Shown here: positions 1-12,603 of the stretch, in pieces
Layout of the letters: every line of letters begins with the position of its first letter
Position numbering within the stretch: the first letter of the stretch is position 1
Assembly: GCA_028015205.1 (NCBI GenBank)
Contig: CM051516.1
Location: forward strand, 62,562,230-62,626,229
Length of the DNA: 64,000 nucleotides
Direction of reading: 5' to 3'
Origin: Mytilisepta virgata
Taxonomy: Eukaryota > Mollusca > Bivalvia > Mytilida > Mytilidae
Notes under the pieces: model-generated
The model's database searches: none
What the model was told of the DNA's origin: nothing
The model's input: only the letters and a program-made list of their open reading frames with translations
Program-made: the position numbers and the translations under genes

Positions 1-3000
1 CACTTCCAGGTTCAGTGTGTTTTTCATCACCACAACAGCGTCTTGGCTCGTTTTCAGTTTGGCCTGTTCATAAACGATTCTGGCCAGGACCTCTTGCCGA
101 GGCAGGATTTTTCTATACAGGAACTGGGTGGGATGTTAAATGTTTTATGTGTGGTATAACAACATCTGTGGAAACGTGGATTCAGCCAGAAAAGCCAGGC
201 GAAGCACATGCGCGTTTAAATCCGCATTGTAAATACGTAACAGATTTCGGATATAAAAAACACGAATTTGCAGAGATTGTAAATTCAAATGCATTGCAAA
301 CTGAACCTGATGTACCGAAATTACCAAAGGCATCCTCTGATCAGAATAAACAAAGTAACATAAATAACACGTCACAAGGTGAAAATGAAGTACAGTTTAA
401 TAATGACGAAATGCCCTTAGAATCATCAGATTCTATTAATAAAAATAGTAATGTAGTTTTTGCCACAGACAATGTCTTTTCTCCTTACATGTATTGTTTT
501 AACCATCATGATTATTCACAAACGTTGTCACAAACTGGTCACCTAAATCTTTCGAATGACAAGGCAGGGGGTATTAATTCGAATGGGATGAATGACTTGT
601 TGAAATCTTCACCGGGTATAGTTGAAGTTGATGCCTTGAATGTGATGAACGAAGTCGCAATCGATAGCGAGGCATACGTTGAAAAATATTTAAAACCGCA
701 TTTTTCTTACAGAAGTTCAGATATTAATATTTTATCTAATACTGGATTAAATGAAAACTTCGACCGCGGTGTAGAATTATCTAACAAAGAACAGGTTCAT
801 CAAACCACAGATGCAAGGTATGGGAAGGTCACACCACCCTATAATAATGTAACAGTTGTTCGATACAAATATCCACAGTTAAAGACGTTTCAATCAAGAC
901 TAGAGTCGTTTGCAGATTGGAAATATTTTGTTAAACAAAATCCTGTCAATCTTGCAACGGCAGGATATTTTTACACAGGTAATACACATTTTTTATATGG
1001 AATTTTTTAAGCATCTTCCTTTAAGAATATTTTTGTAAACGAATAATCATTGTATGAATAATATAATGTAGGTGTGGATATGGATCCTCAGGACAGAAAG
1101 ATGAAGGTTTTGGGTTCCTGTTAAACACATTGTCAGTGTAATACAATAACAAATTAAATATAGTTTTTTATTCCTTCTTCGATCAAAGTGATATATTTTT
1201 GGGTACTTTGTCCACAAAATACCTCCGCGGTTTATAGTAGATAAAATAGATAATGGTATACTTTAAGCACTGACAAACACGACAAAGGGGGTGAAATCAA
1301 TCCAAAAAGGGCGAATCTACGTACCTTAACCATCTACCACTTATACACATGTTGTATTAAAGGGAAATAATTAGAACTCTCTTGGCTATTTCTTTCGTAT
1401 TGGTTACCAAGAATCATTTGTTTTTGATATTTCTGTGATGCTCTGGATTACAAGCTAGGTTTCCTATTCAGGTGGAATCAACATAATTGTTATAAATATT
1501 CGGAAAAAGTCATTATTTCCTGGAATATGTACGTCTTTTAAAAAGGTCCCTGAAATTATATAACCATTTTGTGATTTTATTAATAAATAAATGATTATCA
1601 TCTTAAGACTACCTACGAAGACCATCTTTGAAATTTGTTTAGTCTTGGATTTTTTATTTTGCAGGAGAAAGCGATGTAGTCCGTTGCTTCTGTTGTGATT
1701 TAGGATTGGCTGAATGGGATGAAAAAGATGATGTTTGGGTAGAACATGCCAGACATAGTTCTAGTTGTTGGTTTCTAAGACAAGAGAAAGGAGATGAATT
1801 TATCTATGATGTTCAGAGAAAATGGAAAAAAGTGAGTCCAACTCTATAATACCATCACATAAAACTTTTTGCCACTACATTTAATTGCATCTGTGTAATC
1901 ACAGACGCCACGGTCTGTTTTAGCAAAGATGAAAACGGACACAAATGGACAAACAGACACCAAACTATTGTAGAATATTCCAACACGTCTCACCGGAAAT
2001 GATTCTTAATTGATTTCTTCAAAATTGTATGAAGCTTTCCAGTCCTTTGAGAAACACAACACTCTTTTTGGTTTTTTTTTCTCGTAAAAAAAGAAGATAT
2101 TACTGGTAAGAAGTTTTAACAGGGTGTTTGGAGTGATGGTACCAACAAAGGTTGAACATAACCCTGTCTGAGAAGTGTACATTGTATACAGTCTATAAAA
2201 TATAACTGTACAATATGTATAAAGGTCTTCTTTCTACTAACTTTGTTATGGCACGTTTATTTTAAACTTTGAACATGTCATTCTGCTGGATAGTATCATT
2301 TTGAAAGAAATAAGAACTTATCTAAGCAAACATACCATATAAACTTTGATTATTAATTGTGTAGATATACAACCCAAAGCACCCTGTGTTTGAAGACAAA
2401 GAATTAAGATTATCGACATTCGAAGGAGTATGGAGAACTGATATTGAGCAGACCCCAGAGATATTGGTAGACGCTGGATTTTTCTATACAGGTGAGAGAT
2501 AAGCTAATAAATGTTTGGTTAAAATCACAATATTTAATTATAAAGCTGGCAATAGAAAAGATCACCAATGACATACTGGTCAATGAAGGCCGTCCAAACG
2601 TCAGACCTCCTATAAAGAGCAGTCCAAACGACATACTTCCTATAAACAGCATAGGGTCGGGATTAGGGATTAGGGATTAGGTTTATAATTATAGTATCAA
2701 GATAGTCTGACTTCGTACATGTACAGGCACATAGCATCGGATGGTCATGGTTTAAATATGTTTTGTGGTTAACCCTGTTCAGTTTTGACACTCTGGTATG
2801 TAAACAACTATAACAACCAATACATTATGATTTCCAACAAGGTGATATCTAACTAGTGTTGACCCTTTTCAAGACTAACTTTCAAATACTGGATACAGGT
2901 AATACTACGAATAACGTTGACGAATGTTTTATATATGATTGAAATGTTTCCTTCACATTCCTTATATATATATATTTCACTGTACTTTTGATCTTTTTAG

Positions 3001-6000
3001 GAGAAGATGACGTCGTCAGATGTCATTATTGTGATGGTGGACTCAGGAACTGGGAAAATGGTGATATTCCCTTGGAAGAACATGCAAGATGGTTTCCATT
3101 TTGTAAATTTGTTATTAAAATGAAAGGAAAAGAGTATATCGAAGCAATACGTCATAAAAACGAGGTAATTACGACTGAATCATGAACATGATTTTTGACA
3201 GTAAATTCTTAGCCAGGGCGTAAGTTTTCACTATTTGTTGGATAGAAAAAAACAAAATACATGCTTTATTTCATTCTTTACTAGCGATTATTTTTTGAAG
3301 AAAAGTTCTTGTGACCACAATTTTGCAAAGCCAAAAATTATTAATTAATTAACAGGTCGGCAATCAATCAGGTACTGTGGACGGGCTTTTATTTTTATAA
3401 TGCAATTGTATGCTCTTAAAGTTTAATAGTGGCATGTTTATGACAACTTGTATGTCTTTCCTCTACAGCAAAAAGAACGTAATGAGCAGATATTGAGTGA
3501 AGCGAAAGGTAAACATATGTTTCTTTAATACAGATATTAATACTTAACATTTACTGTTATAAAATTGTAAAATATGTGAAAACTAAGGAGTATCTCCGCT
3601 TTTTTAAAGAACTAACTGCTTAAATATACATTTCGTACTAAGTACATGTAGTTAGCAATTTAATTTGTAAATTTGTAAAACCGTAAATACTATTATAAAC
3701 TTTTTCGCTGATATTGTTTTACATATTGAAGAAGAAACGTTAAGATCTAGAGTTAAAATAACATATTTGAAATAAAACAGATAATACATAGGAATATATG
3801 TTCACCAACAAGATATATATTTCTTTTCAGATTCATTCGTCCACCATCCGTTCTTAAAACAATTAGAAGAGCTCTCTTTTCAATCAGAAAACATCATCTT
3901 CGCGATGAAAGATTTTACAAGAAAGGAAGGTAAAATTACCTTAAGTCTACTTATTATTGGAGCATAATGTAAACGAAGCATCTATGCAAGTAGTGTTATG
4001 ATTTAAATCGAAAAAGTCATAATATACAGGTAATATACATGTCAAGTACTGTGACGCCGTTTACTCTCTTAGCAACATCAATCACATGTGGATTCTAAAA
4101 AACTACAAAGAACTTTACAGTGTTTCAATATCTAAGGTGATGTTGGACCTGTTCCCACTGTCGTTACATCTCATGTGCCTCCACCGATTTGTCACTTCTA
4201 CCGGATTGACTTTGTTGAACTTCATGACGGGTGTCGTATACGGAGCAAGAACTGCTTACCCCTCCGGAGCGGCTGGGTTCACTCCTGGTTTTTATAGGAG
4301 TTCGTGTTCATTTTTTTTGTGTTTATTTGTTGTGCTTGAGGTTGTTCATTTGTCTTCCCGGGTTTGTCTGTCCAATGGATTACGTTTTTTTTTGCTCCTT
4401 AGGTATATTTGTATATTACGAACAATGTAGGTCACTCTCTAAAATTCATTCTATTAGAACATTTGATTTTTCAACAGGTTATACTAGTATTCCACATGTG
4501 CAATTAAAATACCGGATAAAAGAAATAATTCAAAAAGCTTTTAATTCTATTTTGGGCTACAAATACATTGTTCTGGAATATACTTCTACATACTTTACAA
4601 ATCGTATTCCTAGACGGAAAAACATTTTGTTCTGCACCGAGGTGCAGGTCATCAGTATGCTTGAATTTCTCATTGACAACATATTTGTGAAGTTCAGAGG
4701 AAATATATTACAGCAATTAGTCGGCATACCAATTGGAACAAATTGTGCCCCAGTGCTAGCTGACTTGTTTTTACACTCATATGAGACGAAGTTTCTTCAA
4801 AATATAGTAAAGGAAAAGAAAATAAAAGAAGCTAGGTCCTTAATTTCACCTATAGATATATTGATGATGTTCTTTCCATTAACAATCCTATCCTGACTTT
4901 GCAAAATAGATTCCATCAATATATCCTTCAGAACAAGAAATTAAGAAAACGACGGAGACCTCTTCCTCCTCCTCGTTCTAGACCTTAATCTAGAATATGA
5001 CAACAGTGGTCGACTAAACACCAAAATTAATGACAAGAGAGAAGATTTGAATTTTGAAATTATAAATTTTCCACATCTCTGTAGTAATATACCTGCTTTC
5101 CCAGCATATGGAGTCTATATCTTTCAATTAATTCGCTATGCTAAGGCTTGTAGCAACTACACGGAGTTCCAAATTAGAAATAAGCGTCTGAGCAGTAGAA
5201 TGATAAACCAAGGCTATGAGAAATCACGCCTTCTTCGTTCCCTACATGGAGTTCCAAATCAGAAATAAGCGTCTGAGCAGTAGAATGATAAACCAAGGCT
5301 ATGAGAAATCACGCCTTCTTCGTTCCCTACACGGAGTTCCAAATCAGAAATAAGCGTCTGAGCAGTAGAATGATAAACCAAGGCTATGAGAAATCACGCC
5401 TTCTTCGTTCCCTACACGGAGTTCCAAATCAGAAATAAGCGTCTGAGCAGTAGAATGATAAACCAAGGCTATGAGAAATCACGCCTTCTTCGTTCCCTAC
5501 ACGGAGTTCCAAATCAGAAATAAGCGTCTGAGCAGTAGAATGATGAACCAAGGCTATGAGAAATCACGCCTTCTTCGTTCCCTACACGGAGTTCCAAATC
5601 AGAAATAAGCGTCTGAGCAGTAGAATGATAAACCAAGGCTATGAGAAATCACGCCTTCTTCGTTCCCTACACGGAGTTCCAAATCAGACAAGCGTCTGAG
5701 TAGTAGAGATATGTTGACCACTGTTTACTGATGTGACTTATGAGTCGGTTGTTATAAAGGCTACTCATTTTAGTAAACAACCCAGAATTATAACAACCGT
5801 CATATAAGTGGGAGGTTTGGCATGTCGTAAAACCTGCATTAGCCCACCATTTTCATTTGAAAATGCATGTACAAAATAAGGAGTGTGACTGTTGCTTTCC
5901 AGTTGTTCTGGGTGTTTGTTTGACCTCCTACCTTGCCTGTTTTTGGACTTTGATTATGACATTTGCCTTGGAGTTCCATTTTTTGTTATGAAACTTTATT

Positions 6001-8396
6001 TCTCCATTAAACAAATATTTTGCAAATTAGAACTCCCTCACCAGTGACCTTGTTGAATTCCATAAAATAAAGTCCCAAAAGTAAACATGATATCAATAGA
6101 ATGATTATCTTACTAAATTTTCCATTAATTTATTTTCAAAGAATTATTATTATTGGTTTGTATGAATAAAATGATTGGTTTATAAACCTTTTTTCTTCAG
6201 GTCATATTAATTTTACTTTAGAAGATTTAATTGAAATCATAATCACTAAAAATAGTGGAAGTCCGACTGAAGAATCAGAAGCGAAAAATGGTAAGTATTG
6301 TTTTTTTTTTTTTTTTTTTTTTTTTTTTTGTTGAGATTAAAGTTTTATTGATACAGAAAATGTATTACCAAAATATCATGTTCAACATCATTATCTTCAA
6401 ATATAAATATTTTCTAGATATACCTGTAGCTGGGGGTATCTGAACATTTATTGTTGTGCGATATTGGGTGCTAGTAATAGATCTTGTAGTATTTTCCTAA
6501 GCCTATCTCGTCCTCAAGAACTCTGTAGAAAACTCCATACAACGGCCTGTTTGGACGTCACAAACCTTAATGGAGAATATCCGACTATCGAATCATTAAT
6601 GGCGGATGACCATACATTATCACCGACCTCACCAATGTCTGAATCAACGTTATCACGATTTGACCTGAAATCATTAGGACTTGAAAAAATGCATCAGAAA
6701 ACCCCCTTTTAAGAAAACGATAAACAGAATATCGGGTTTTCTAGAGATAGATATTCTTAAACTTATATATGTATTATGTTTGAAGGTTAATTTCTTATGT
6801 ACATTAACATTGTTATCGTTTTCTTTCTTATTAATACGATATTGTTGTCTTTAATTACAGTCAATGATCTTCAAAACATATCTGAAGAAGTTAGTAAAGG
6901 TATGTTATTTTCTGTAATGTTCATATAAATTTCTTTTTTAAATCGCACTATCGATAAGGACAAGAATAATAAATTCTATAATGATACAAATTTTGATTCA
7001 ATCGATATACACATTTCATCAATTTACAACTCATTAGTTGTGCTCAAGGCCTAAAATGTTGAAAACCAATACGTTTACGAGTACAGAAAAAAATTCAAAA
7101 AATGACCAAAATGAGTTAGGCCAAAACCATCTAAGAACAGAACTGTGCACGAGGGAAATACTACTTAATTTTCACAAAATTTCACACATTTTTGTATCAG
7201 TAAATTTAGAGTGTCAATTCAGGGCTTGTATCGACATATTAGCAGCTGAGATGGTTATACCCTTGGCTACTTGGAATCTTCCAGCGGTTGTATCGACTCA
7301 GTGGTGATAGCTAAAATCTATGATATCGACTTTTATGCATAAGATATCTCTTGAAAATCAAGATTTTGAACAGATATATCATGTTAAGGAGGGGTATTTG
7401 CGAAAAATACCAGTCGAGAGAATGTTAAATTTCGCAAGCCGTAAGGCAAGGGAAATTCATTCTCAAGACTGGTATTTTTCGAAATACCCCTCAAGAACAT
7501 GCTATATCTGTTTAATTACACCGAATGTTAACGTACAAAACGCATTGATGATCGTGACATAAAACGCATTGATGATCGTGACATTACAAGCGTCCAGTCG
7601 GATAGAGTATTTTTTGGCAAATACCACGGCAGAGAGGGTAAAAAAGGCATATCCTTTTTGCATATACCCCGGCGCTGTTTAAAAATGAACGATATTCATT
7701 TGATAAAAGTAAATTGGTGAAAAATACACTGGCTATCAACCAATCAAAACCCAGGATTCTTACATAAGGTGTAATTATGTCCAATATTCATGGTATATGT
7801 TGATATGTCGGATACACTAGATAGCTTAAAAATTTTCCTGTCATATGACCGATAATACTGGGATGCATCTGAGGTAACTTTTTTATTTTTGAGGACTAAA
7901 AATTTAATTATCGGTATTTTTATCACACAATTCAACAGTACATTGAAAGATGTTACAATTTCAAAATGATAAATGTATGTCATAAATATTCTAATACATA
8001 TCTTTACCTATTTGACATTCATTTATTCTTTTCATTTTTTCGGATTCGGTCAATTTGAGGGTTGTTGACAATTTCCGTTCTTTTGTATAATAAAAAAACG
8101 ATAAAATTCATACACAGAAACTGTTTGAAAATCTAAGAAATATCTCATTTTGAAAGGATCCAGACAAAAAATGATACATTTTCCTTTCTATCGTTTCAGA
8201 TCCTGCAGCACTCAAAGAAATAAACAGACAACTTAAAGAAAACCTATTATGTGTTTTGTGTAAAACAAACGAAATATCGATAGTATTTACAAACTGTGGA
8301 CATAGAATAGTGTGTGAAAACTGTGCTAAAGCTGTTTCTCGGTGTCCGCGATGCAACCAAAATATTAAAAAGTCTGTGAAGACATTTTTGTCGTAA
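1..8396 (+). CDS. Inhibitor of apoptosis protein, BIR-BIR-BIR-UBA-RING (5' partial)
   Basis: An IAP-family E3 ubiquitin ligase; such proteins bind caspases or death-signalling adaptors through BIR domains and ubiquitinate partners through the RING (family knowledge). Exons read here: <3-978, 1665-1831, 2365-2491, 3001-3164, 3469-3508, 3831-3929, 6201-6290, 6861-6899, 8200-8396. All have GT/AG borders and matching phases and join into 632 codons plus stop. BIR1 is whole in the first exon (CFMC ... HARLNPHC). BIR2 and BIR3 are each split after a FYTG/YFYTG motif and carry CFCC...HARHSSSC and CHYC...HARWFPFC, with the GLAEW/GGLRNW context of type II BIRs. A UBA-like segment spans 3831-6290. The RING has CVLC, CGH-x2-C-x2-C and CPRC. 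About 210 low-complexity Asn/Ser-rich residues separate BIR1 from BIR2. The frame is open to the window edge, so the true start lies upstream. No CARD is seen. Close paralogues in XIAP/BIRC2-like clades cannot be separated by eye. Confidence 0.9.
4086..5710 (+). mobile_element. Degenerate Penelope-like reverse transcriptase with upstream tail copy
   Basis: Lies in the IAP intron 3930-6200. At about 4130-4430 is a non-coding tail block also found at six other places in the window. It is followed directly by reverse-transcriptase-like coding: TFDFSTGYTSIPH, IDNIFVKF, VGIPIGTNCAPVLADLF and, near 5010, KREDLNFEIINFPH with AYGVYIFQLIRYAKAC. These motifs match the RT family with a YIDDVLS box. The frame is broken by stops and shifts, so it is a relic. 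Tail-then-body order on one strand would fit the partial tandem arrangement known for Penelope-like elements. The clade assignment is inference, and no GIY-YIG domain was seen. Confidence 0.65.
5161..5710 (+). repeat. 85-bp tandem array inside RT remnant
   Basis: Six near-identical 85-bp units plus a partial one begin at about 5161, 5246, 5331, 5416, 5501, 5586 and 5671. The unit is a piece of the RT coding sequence (ending in a GYEKSRLLRSL-like stretch). Since 85 is not a multiple of three, each unit shifts frame. Units differ by only a few bases, for example one A/G change near 5545, so amplification looks recent compared with decay of the host element. Confidence 0.9.
5800..6010 (+). repeat. 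Dispersed retroelement tail (GGAGGTTTGG family)
   Basis: A stretch starting with a GGAGGTTTGG block followed by a run of AAACC and CCCACCA motifs. It resembles, loosely, the blocks at 16730-17000 and 51265-51500. It contains no reading frame and is probably the 3' end of a non-LTR or Penelope-like element lying behind the tandem array. Confidence 0.45.
6301..6329 (+). repeat. Poly-T tract next to splice donor
   Basis: An uninterrupted run of 29 T begins ten bases after the exon ending at 6290, just downstream of a GTAAGT donor of the IAP gene. It may be the tail of a minus-strand retroposed sequence or simple low complexity. Length may be unreliable in sequencing. Confidence 0.9.
6486..6712 (+). 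other. Protein-like open stretch of unknown origin in IAP intron
   Basis: Inside the intron 6291-6860 there is an open frame of about 75 codons, noticeably less AT-rich than its surroundings. It has a protein-like composition, including TTACLDVTNLNGEYPTIESL and a Ser/Thr/Pro-rich segment ending in SLGLEKMHQKTPF before a TAA. A possible acceptor (TTTTCCTAAG) lies at 6490-6499. It could be an alternative terminal exon of the IAP gene, an exon of a nested gene or a pseudogene fragment. No family was recognised. Confidence 0.3.
7390..7491. repeat. Hairpin-forming MITE-like inverted repeat
   Basis: Two arms of about 35 bases face each other. The left arm is AGGGGTATTTGCGAAAAATA and onward; the right arm ends in the reverse complement of AGGGGTATTTCGAAAAATAC. 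They enclose a loop of about 30 bases. A related single arm is visible near 36005-36070. This fits a small palindromic MITE within the last IAP intron. A 24-bp direct duplication (AAAACGCATTGATGATCGTG unit) follows at 7538-7585. Confidence 0.6.
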
Positions 8397-9869
8397 TAAA
8401 TAAGTTAAACAGATTTTCGCCTCATGCTTTTATATTTCCGAATATTTACCATCTTCTTTGTTAATATCATACAACAGATTTCTATAAGAATAAACTTATC
8501 CGAATCCGTATCAATCAGGTTAAATATCTATGATAGTAAGCTTTCATTTCGCCGGATGACGTACCAGATATTAATAATGAATTTTTACAGTTAAATTGTA
8601 CTTATTATTGTTATATATAGTTAACGTAAGGTGTATGGGTTTGTTCATAACTCCGAATTACCCTGAACATTAGGCATCAATTGGCCTTGGGTTCAATCAT
8701 TGCATGCCGCAGGGTCTTTATTTAACAACACATTTATTATATTGTGAGGTATAATGATATAAAATATTGTTTGTACAAGCACAAACACACTGATAGCTGA
8801 ACTATTATATACTGAGTACAGAATAAGAATAAGAATATTTATTTTTCCAATCAAGGGCCCGGCTAGGGACAAGATATTTCACCGATTATACATGGAGAAC
8901 ATACAATTACAATAATAAAATAAATTAAACAATTAGCATATTACAATATAAATGTAGCAATTGCTAATCGGTGGATTTTGCAGTAAGATAAGTGGATACA
9001 GCAAAAACAATATTAGCCTACTGCGATTCTTTTATATTCAATAATATAGAAATGCAGTAAGATACAGTCCTCCTCGTGATCTAAGCAAACGAGTGATCGA
9101 GTTTTTAATTAAGTCATCCAAATTCAGAGATCATCAAGGGCAGGTGCTAACGAACATGTATACAAAGTGCTGCTTTAGTTATGTAGTGATGTTTCACAAG
9201 ACAAAAAACAAAAACATTTGAAATAAAAAAAAATGAAAGATCAAACTAATGACCAAATCACATGGATGATACATTTGTAAGTTGTCCAGATCCAGAGGTC
9301 ACCAGGGGTCACTGCCGCGGGAATATATGTTGTTCATAAATCTTCACTTAAAGAAAAAGATAGACGACGTAGTGTCCCTGACTGTATTTATATCTCCATT
9401 CTTATCATATAATAATGTGTAGGTCGGCCATTCTTAGTTGAAATCGTATTCCAAGGATTTTTTTTACAGTACATGTATATATCATACAATGCGGAATTTT
9501 TATACATAAATTTGAAAAACAATATTTCAACAATAAAACTCCCACCACCATTTCCGCCGACGGGTGTGTATACGACGGACGACGACATTGGAGATGCCAT
9601 AAATGTAGGCTAATTGAAATATTTAATTTCAAACATAAATTTCCAGGTGATAGGACTACACTGTTGTTTTTTCCATGGTAAATGCCACTAAATGTCTCGT
9701 CACATCTAAACAATGTTTGTCCGATATAAAGTTATGATTTATAGATTTACCGTGGATGTAGCATGTGTAAGTTTTCCGAGAAGTTTTCAACATTAAATAA
9801 AAATGTATTCAGCGGCATAAGATAAAGAAGTGTGAATTTTGAAATTAAGAATGTACATTTTGTTGAAAT
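8397..9869. other. Intergenic, no gene seen
   Basis: AT-rich sequence after the IAP stop codon. Only chance frames were found. A weak tRNA-B-box-like GGGTTCAATCA at 8690 and an AATAAGAATAAGAATA stretch at 8822 suggest old SINE or LINE debris, but no boundaries could be set. Confidence 0.6.
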
Positions 9870-10590
9870 CCTGCCATCTTAACTACATTTAAAAAAAAGG
9901 AAATTGAAGTTAAAATTGAATTCAAATTAAATTTGTTAAGATTCGGCCAAGAAAGGGGAAGTTAGAAATTGGAAAATTAAAATCGTCCCTTTTATCATAA
10001 ATTTTAGTACGTATCTCTCCATTTTCGATATTTATGGCAAGATCTATAAATGAACAGGATTTGCTATTCTATTAATCTTGGATCAAATGTAGCTCTTTCG
10101 AAAAAATGTCTTTTGCATATTTAAGAAACTCGGGGTTATCAACACTAAGTACATCATCAAGATATCTGGCATTGTCTTTAAATATATCAAGTAATATATC
10201 ATCATTTTGTATCACACCCTTAAGGAGTTTTTTCATGAAAGTCTGTTCATAACAATAATAAAAAAATCGACAATAAGAGGCCAACACTTTGAACCCTGCG
10301 TACTCGATACACAGTATTGCCAAAAAGAACAAAAATGTTGTCCAGCAAGAAGTGTTTATTTAGCTGTTGAGTCCATTTTATTGGAAAGTATTCTTTAAGA
10401 CAGGACATAGTAAGTTTACCAATACCAATTCTTCGAGACATGCATATTATTTGTATAACATTGTGTACAACAGAGGAATCGTGGATTCATGAAGAGATTT
10501 AGATTCAGCAACTGCATCAAACAGCAATTGAAAAGAAAAGTCAGATCTTTGCAATCTATAATAATATCTTATACTTGACACTTCACAGGC
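9870..10590 (-). mobile_element. Degenerate Penelope-like reverse transcriptase
   Basis: Read on the minus strand in broken frames. LLDNIFVLFGN comes first, then YCYEQTFMKKLLK, then the catalytic-type box ARYLDDVLSVDNPEF. After a frameshift come FIDLAINIENGEIRTKIYDK and RDDFNFPISNFPFLG. The order matches the RT fragments at 4440-5160 and 18378-19000. Stops and frameshifts show it is not functional. A LINE fragment lies directly beyond it. Confidence 0.75.
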
Positions 10591-10593
10591 AAT

Positions 10594-10870
10594 TTGACGG
10601 GTGCCGTTAACGGAGAAGGACATGCTTACCCTTTCAGAGCACCTGTTGTCACTTCCGGTTTTTTAGGAGTTCCCATTGCTAATGCTTTAGTTCCTGTGCT
10701 GTCTTGTTATAGTTTTGTTTCATTTCTATACCTTTTTATCCGTTTAGTTATACATGTATCCTTGTCTTGTTTGTTTGTTGTGTTCCATTCTCCTGACTTT
10801 GTCTTTTCCTTGGGCTTCGAATTTGTGGACTTTTCCTACTGTTTTGTCGCTTCGGTATTCTTTTGGCGAT
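10594..10870 (+). repeat. Penelope-like element tail copy
   Basis: A plus-strand copy of the non-coding tail that also occurs at 4130-4430 and 12985-13190. It carries the GACGGGTGCCGTTAACGGAG block, the TTACCC...GAGCACCTG block and a T-rich end. Its orientation is opposite to the RT fragment next to it, so it is a separate insertion. A 115-codon frame inside it is judged non-coding. Confidence 0.6.
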
Positions 10871-11756
10871 ATTTAGCATGGGTTTTATTATATAGTACAA
10901 AGGGAATCTACCGAGGTCTGATAAGACTGCAATATTTGTAGATTTATAATGAACTCCCTGTATAAATTTACAAAATATTTGATGCAATAATTCTGCTTAT
11001 ATCTGTATGATTGAAAACATGCATACTTGTTGGCAATTCCGGATTTAATGGAAAAAAAAACTTAAAATAATTTAAAATATGTTTTCAAAGATTTCTTATA
11101 CAATTCCTCCTGGGCAAATGAGATGGAGTCTAATGCAGAAAACAAACCCAAATACTTGTATTTGTTTCCACATTCTAAAACTATATTCTCATTTAAGCAC
11201 CAGTATATCAATTTTTGTTTGCAAGTTTCGTCGACAGTAATACTAAATCATCAGCATACATTAAGCAGTGTATGGATCTGGAGTTTAAGAACACTGGATC
11301 TGCAGAATTTTCAAGATATTTAAGTAAATCGTTAATAAATATTTTGAACCGATTATGGCTCAATTAATTCCCATGTTTGACTCCTAATTTTTGTAGGGAA
11401 GAAGTCTTGTACATGTTTTCAACAATTTGGCAAAAACTGGGTTCCAATTTCAATTTCTAATAACTAACATAATCCCTGCATGTATTGCAGTATCAAAAGT
11501 CTTTTTTAAATAACAAAACAGGTATATAATTTACCATTTTAGAGTTGCAATATTTATCAATAATAGTTTTCAGTACGAAGGTATGGTCCGTAATTCTAGC
11601 CTTTCTTGTAAATCTCATCTGGCAATCAGTAATGATCTTGTAATTTTCTAGAAATTTAACTAATCTTTCAATTAATACTCGATTAAAAAAAATTTCAAGC
11701 CCATGGTAATTACTGGGATCATACATATTATTGTTCTGTGAATGGGCACTATACAT
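10871..11756 (-). mobile_element. Degenerate LINE (jockey/CR1-like) reverse transcriptase
   Basis: On the minus strand, in several frames, RT landmarks appear in order: YDPSNYHGLEIFF, IERLVKFLENYKIITDCQM, DHTFVLKTIIDKYCNSK, FDTAIHAGIM, LFKIFINDLLKYLE, the catalytic MYADDLVLLS near 11250, and later STNIAVLSDLGRFPLYY near 10900-10960. This is the standard block order of non-LTR retrotransposon RT plus its C-terminal region. Frameshifts and stops make it a relic. The YADD-type box separates it from the YLDD-type element next to it. Confidence 0.8.
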
Positions 11757-11884
11757 CCTTCTGCCCAGATTTATGGGTACAAACTGTTAGTAGGACAGGC
11801 ATTAAATAATTTAGTAAGGCACTGCAATACTGATGATTGCCAATTTTTAACATACGATTTGAAATATGATTTGGTTCATTTTTA

Positions 11885-11990
11885 TGTTTCGGAGTTTAGT
11901 GTGCCGTCCATTTTGCTGAACTAGTATACATTATTGTTTAGGGGCCAGCTAAAGCCCGCCTCTGGGTGCGGGATTATCTTGCTGCGTTGA
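11885..11990 (-). repeat. Truncated copy of the dispersed repeat at 31670-32210
   Basis: The reverse complement shares the GCTGG(C)CCCTAAACAATAAT and ATGGACG(C/G)CACACTAAACTCC blocks of the larger plus-strand repeat at 31790-31875. It is a short fragment with no frame of its own. Confidence 0.7.
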
Positions 11991-12603
11991 ATTCATTTTG
12001 CTAATAAAAAAATTAACTAATGAAAGTAATCACTTCAACAATTAAATGGTCGAACATGATCACGAACTAATGCAGCGTTATGAGTAACAATTGATCGACT
12101 TGACATAGTTTTTTTACTTCCTTGTTCAGTAACCAAGAATTGAATTTTTATATGTACTGGACTTCACACTGAGGTCGAGGCGGTAAGTTTTAGGATTCTG
12201 TTATTTGGTTGCTTTACTGGTTATTTTTTCTCTTATCTTTGTCATCGGATATGCATTTACTTTTTTGTAACCAGTTCATCTTATGGAAAATCTCAATCTC
12301 CTAAACTATTGAAGAATACCAACATAGTTTGCAAACATTAGTTTTCTTTTCACTTATACCTTCAAATATTTGACATTTTCTATATTTCTTACATTTTCGA
12401 AGGTTCTATAATGATGTAGTTTTATTTCTATTTTCTTTTATGTGGGTAGACTGCAAAACTACAAAATCAATATCGTTGATTCCCAAACTGTGTAGGGAAA
12501 ACCCATATTTCTTCGCTTTATTTTAAAACAGACTATAATTTCAGCAAATTTATTTTCAGGTCATGTTAATAATCATATATAAAGAGCCTTTTTACATTGC
12601 ATT
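11991..12603. other. Intergenic, no gene seen
   Basis: AT-rich sequence between the LINE remnant and the stop of the RING gene. A CAG|GTCATGTTAATAATCA stretch at 12558 faintly resembles the acceptor side of the IAP exon at 6201, but there is no open frame behind it. Confidence 0.5.

Noticed and set aside
4231..4896. 221-codon open frame taken as a gene
   Set aside because: It is a fusion of repeat tail sequence and a decayed reverse transcriptase; the same tail frame is broken in other copies.
5161..5710. CRISPR-like array
   Set aside because: The units are contiguous 85-bp copies without unique spacers and derive from RT coding sequence in a eukaryotic genome.
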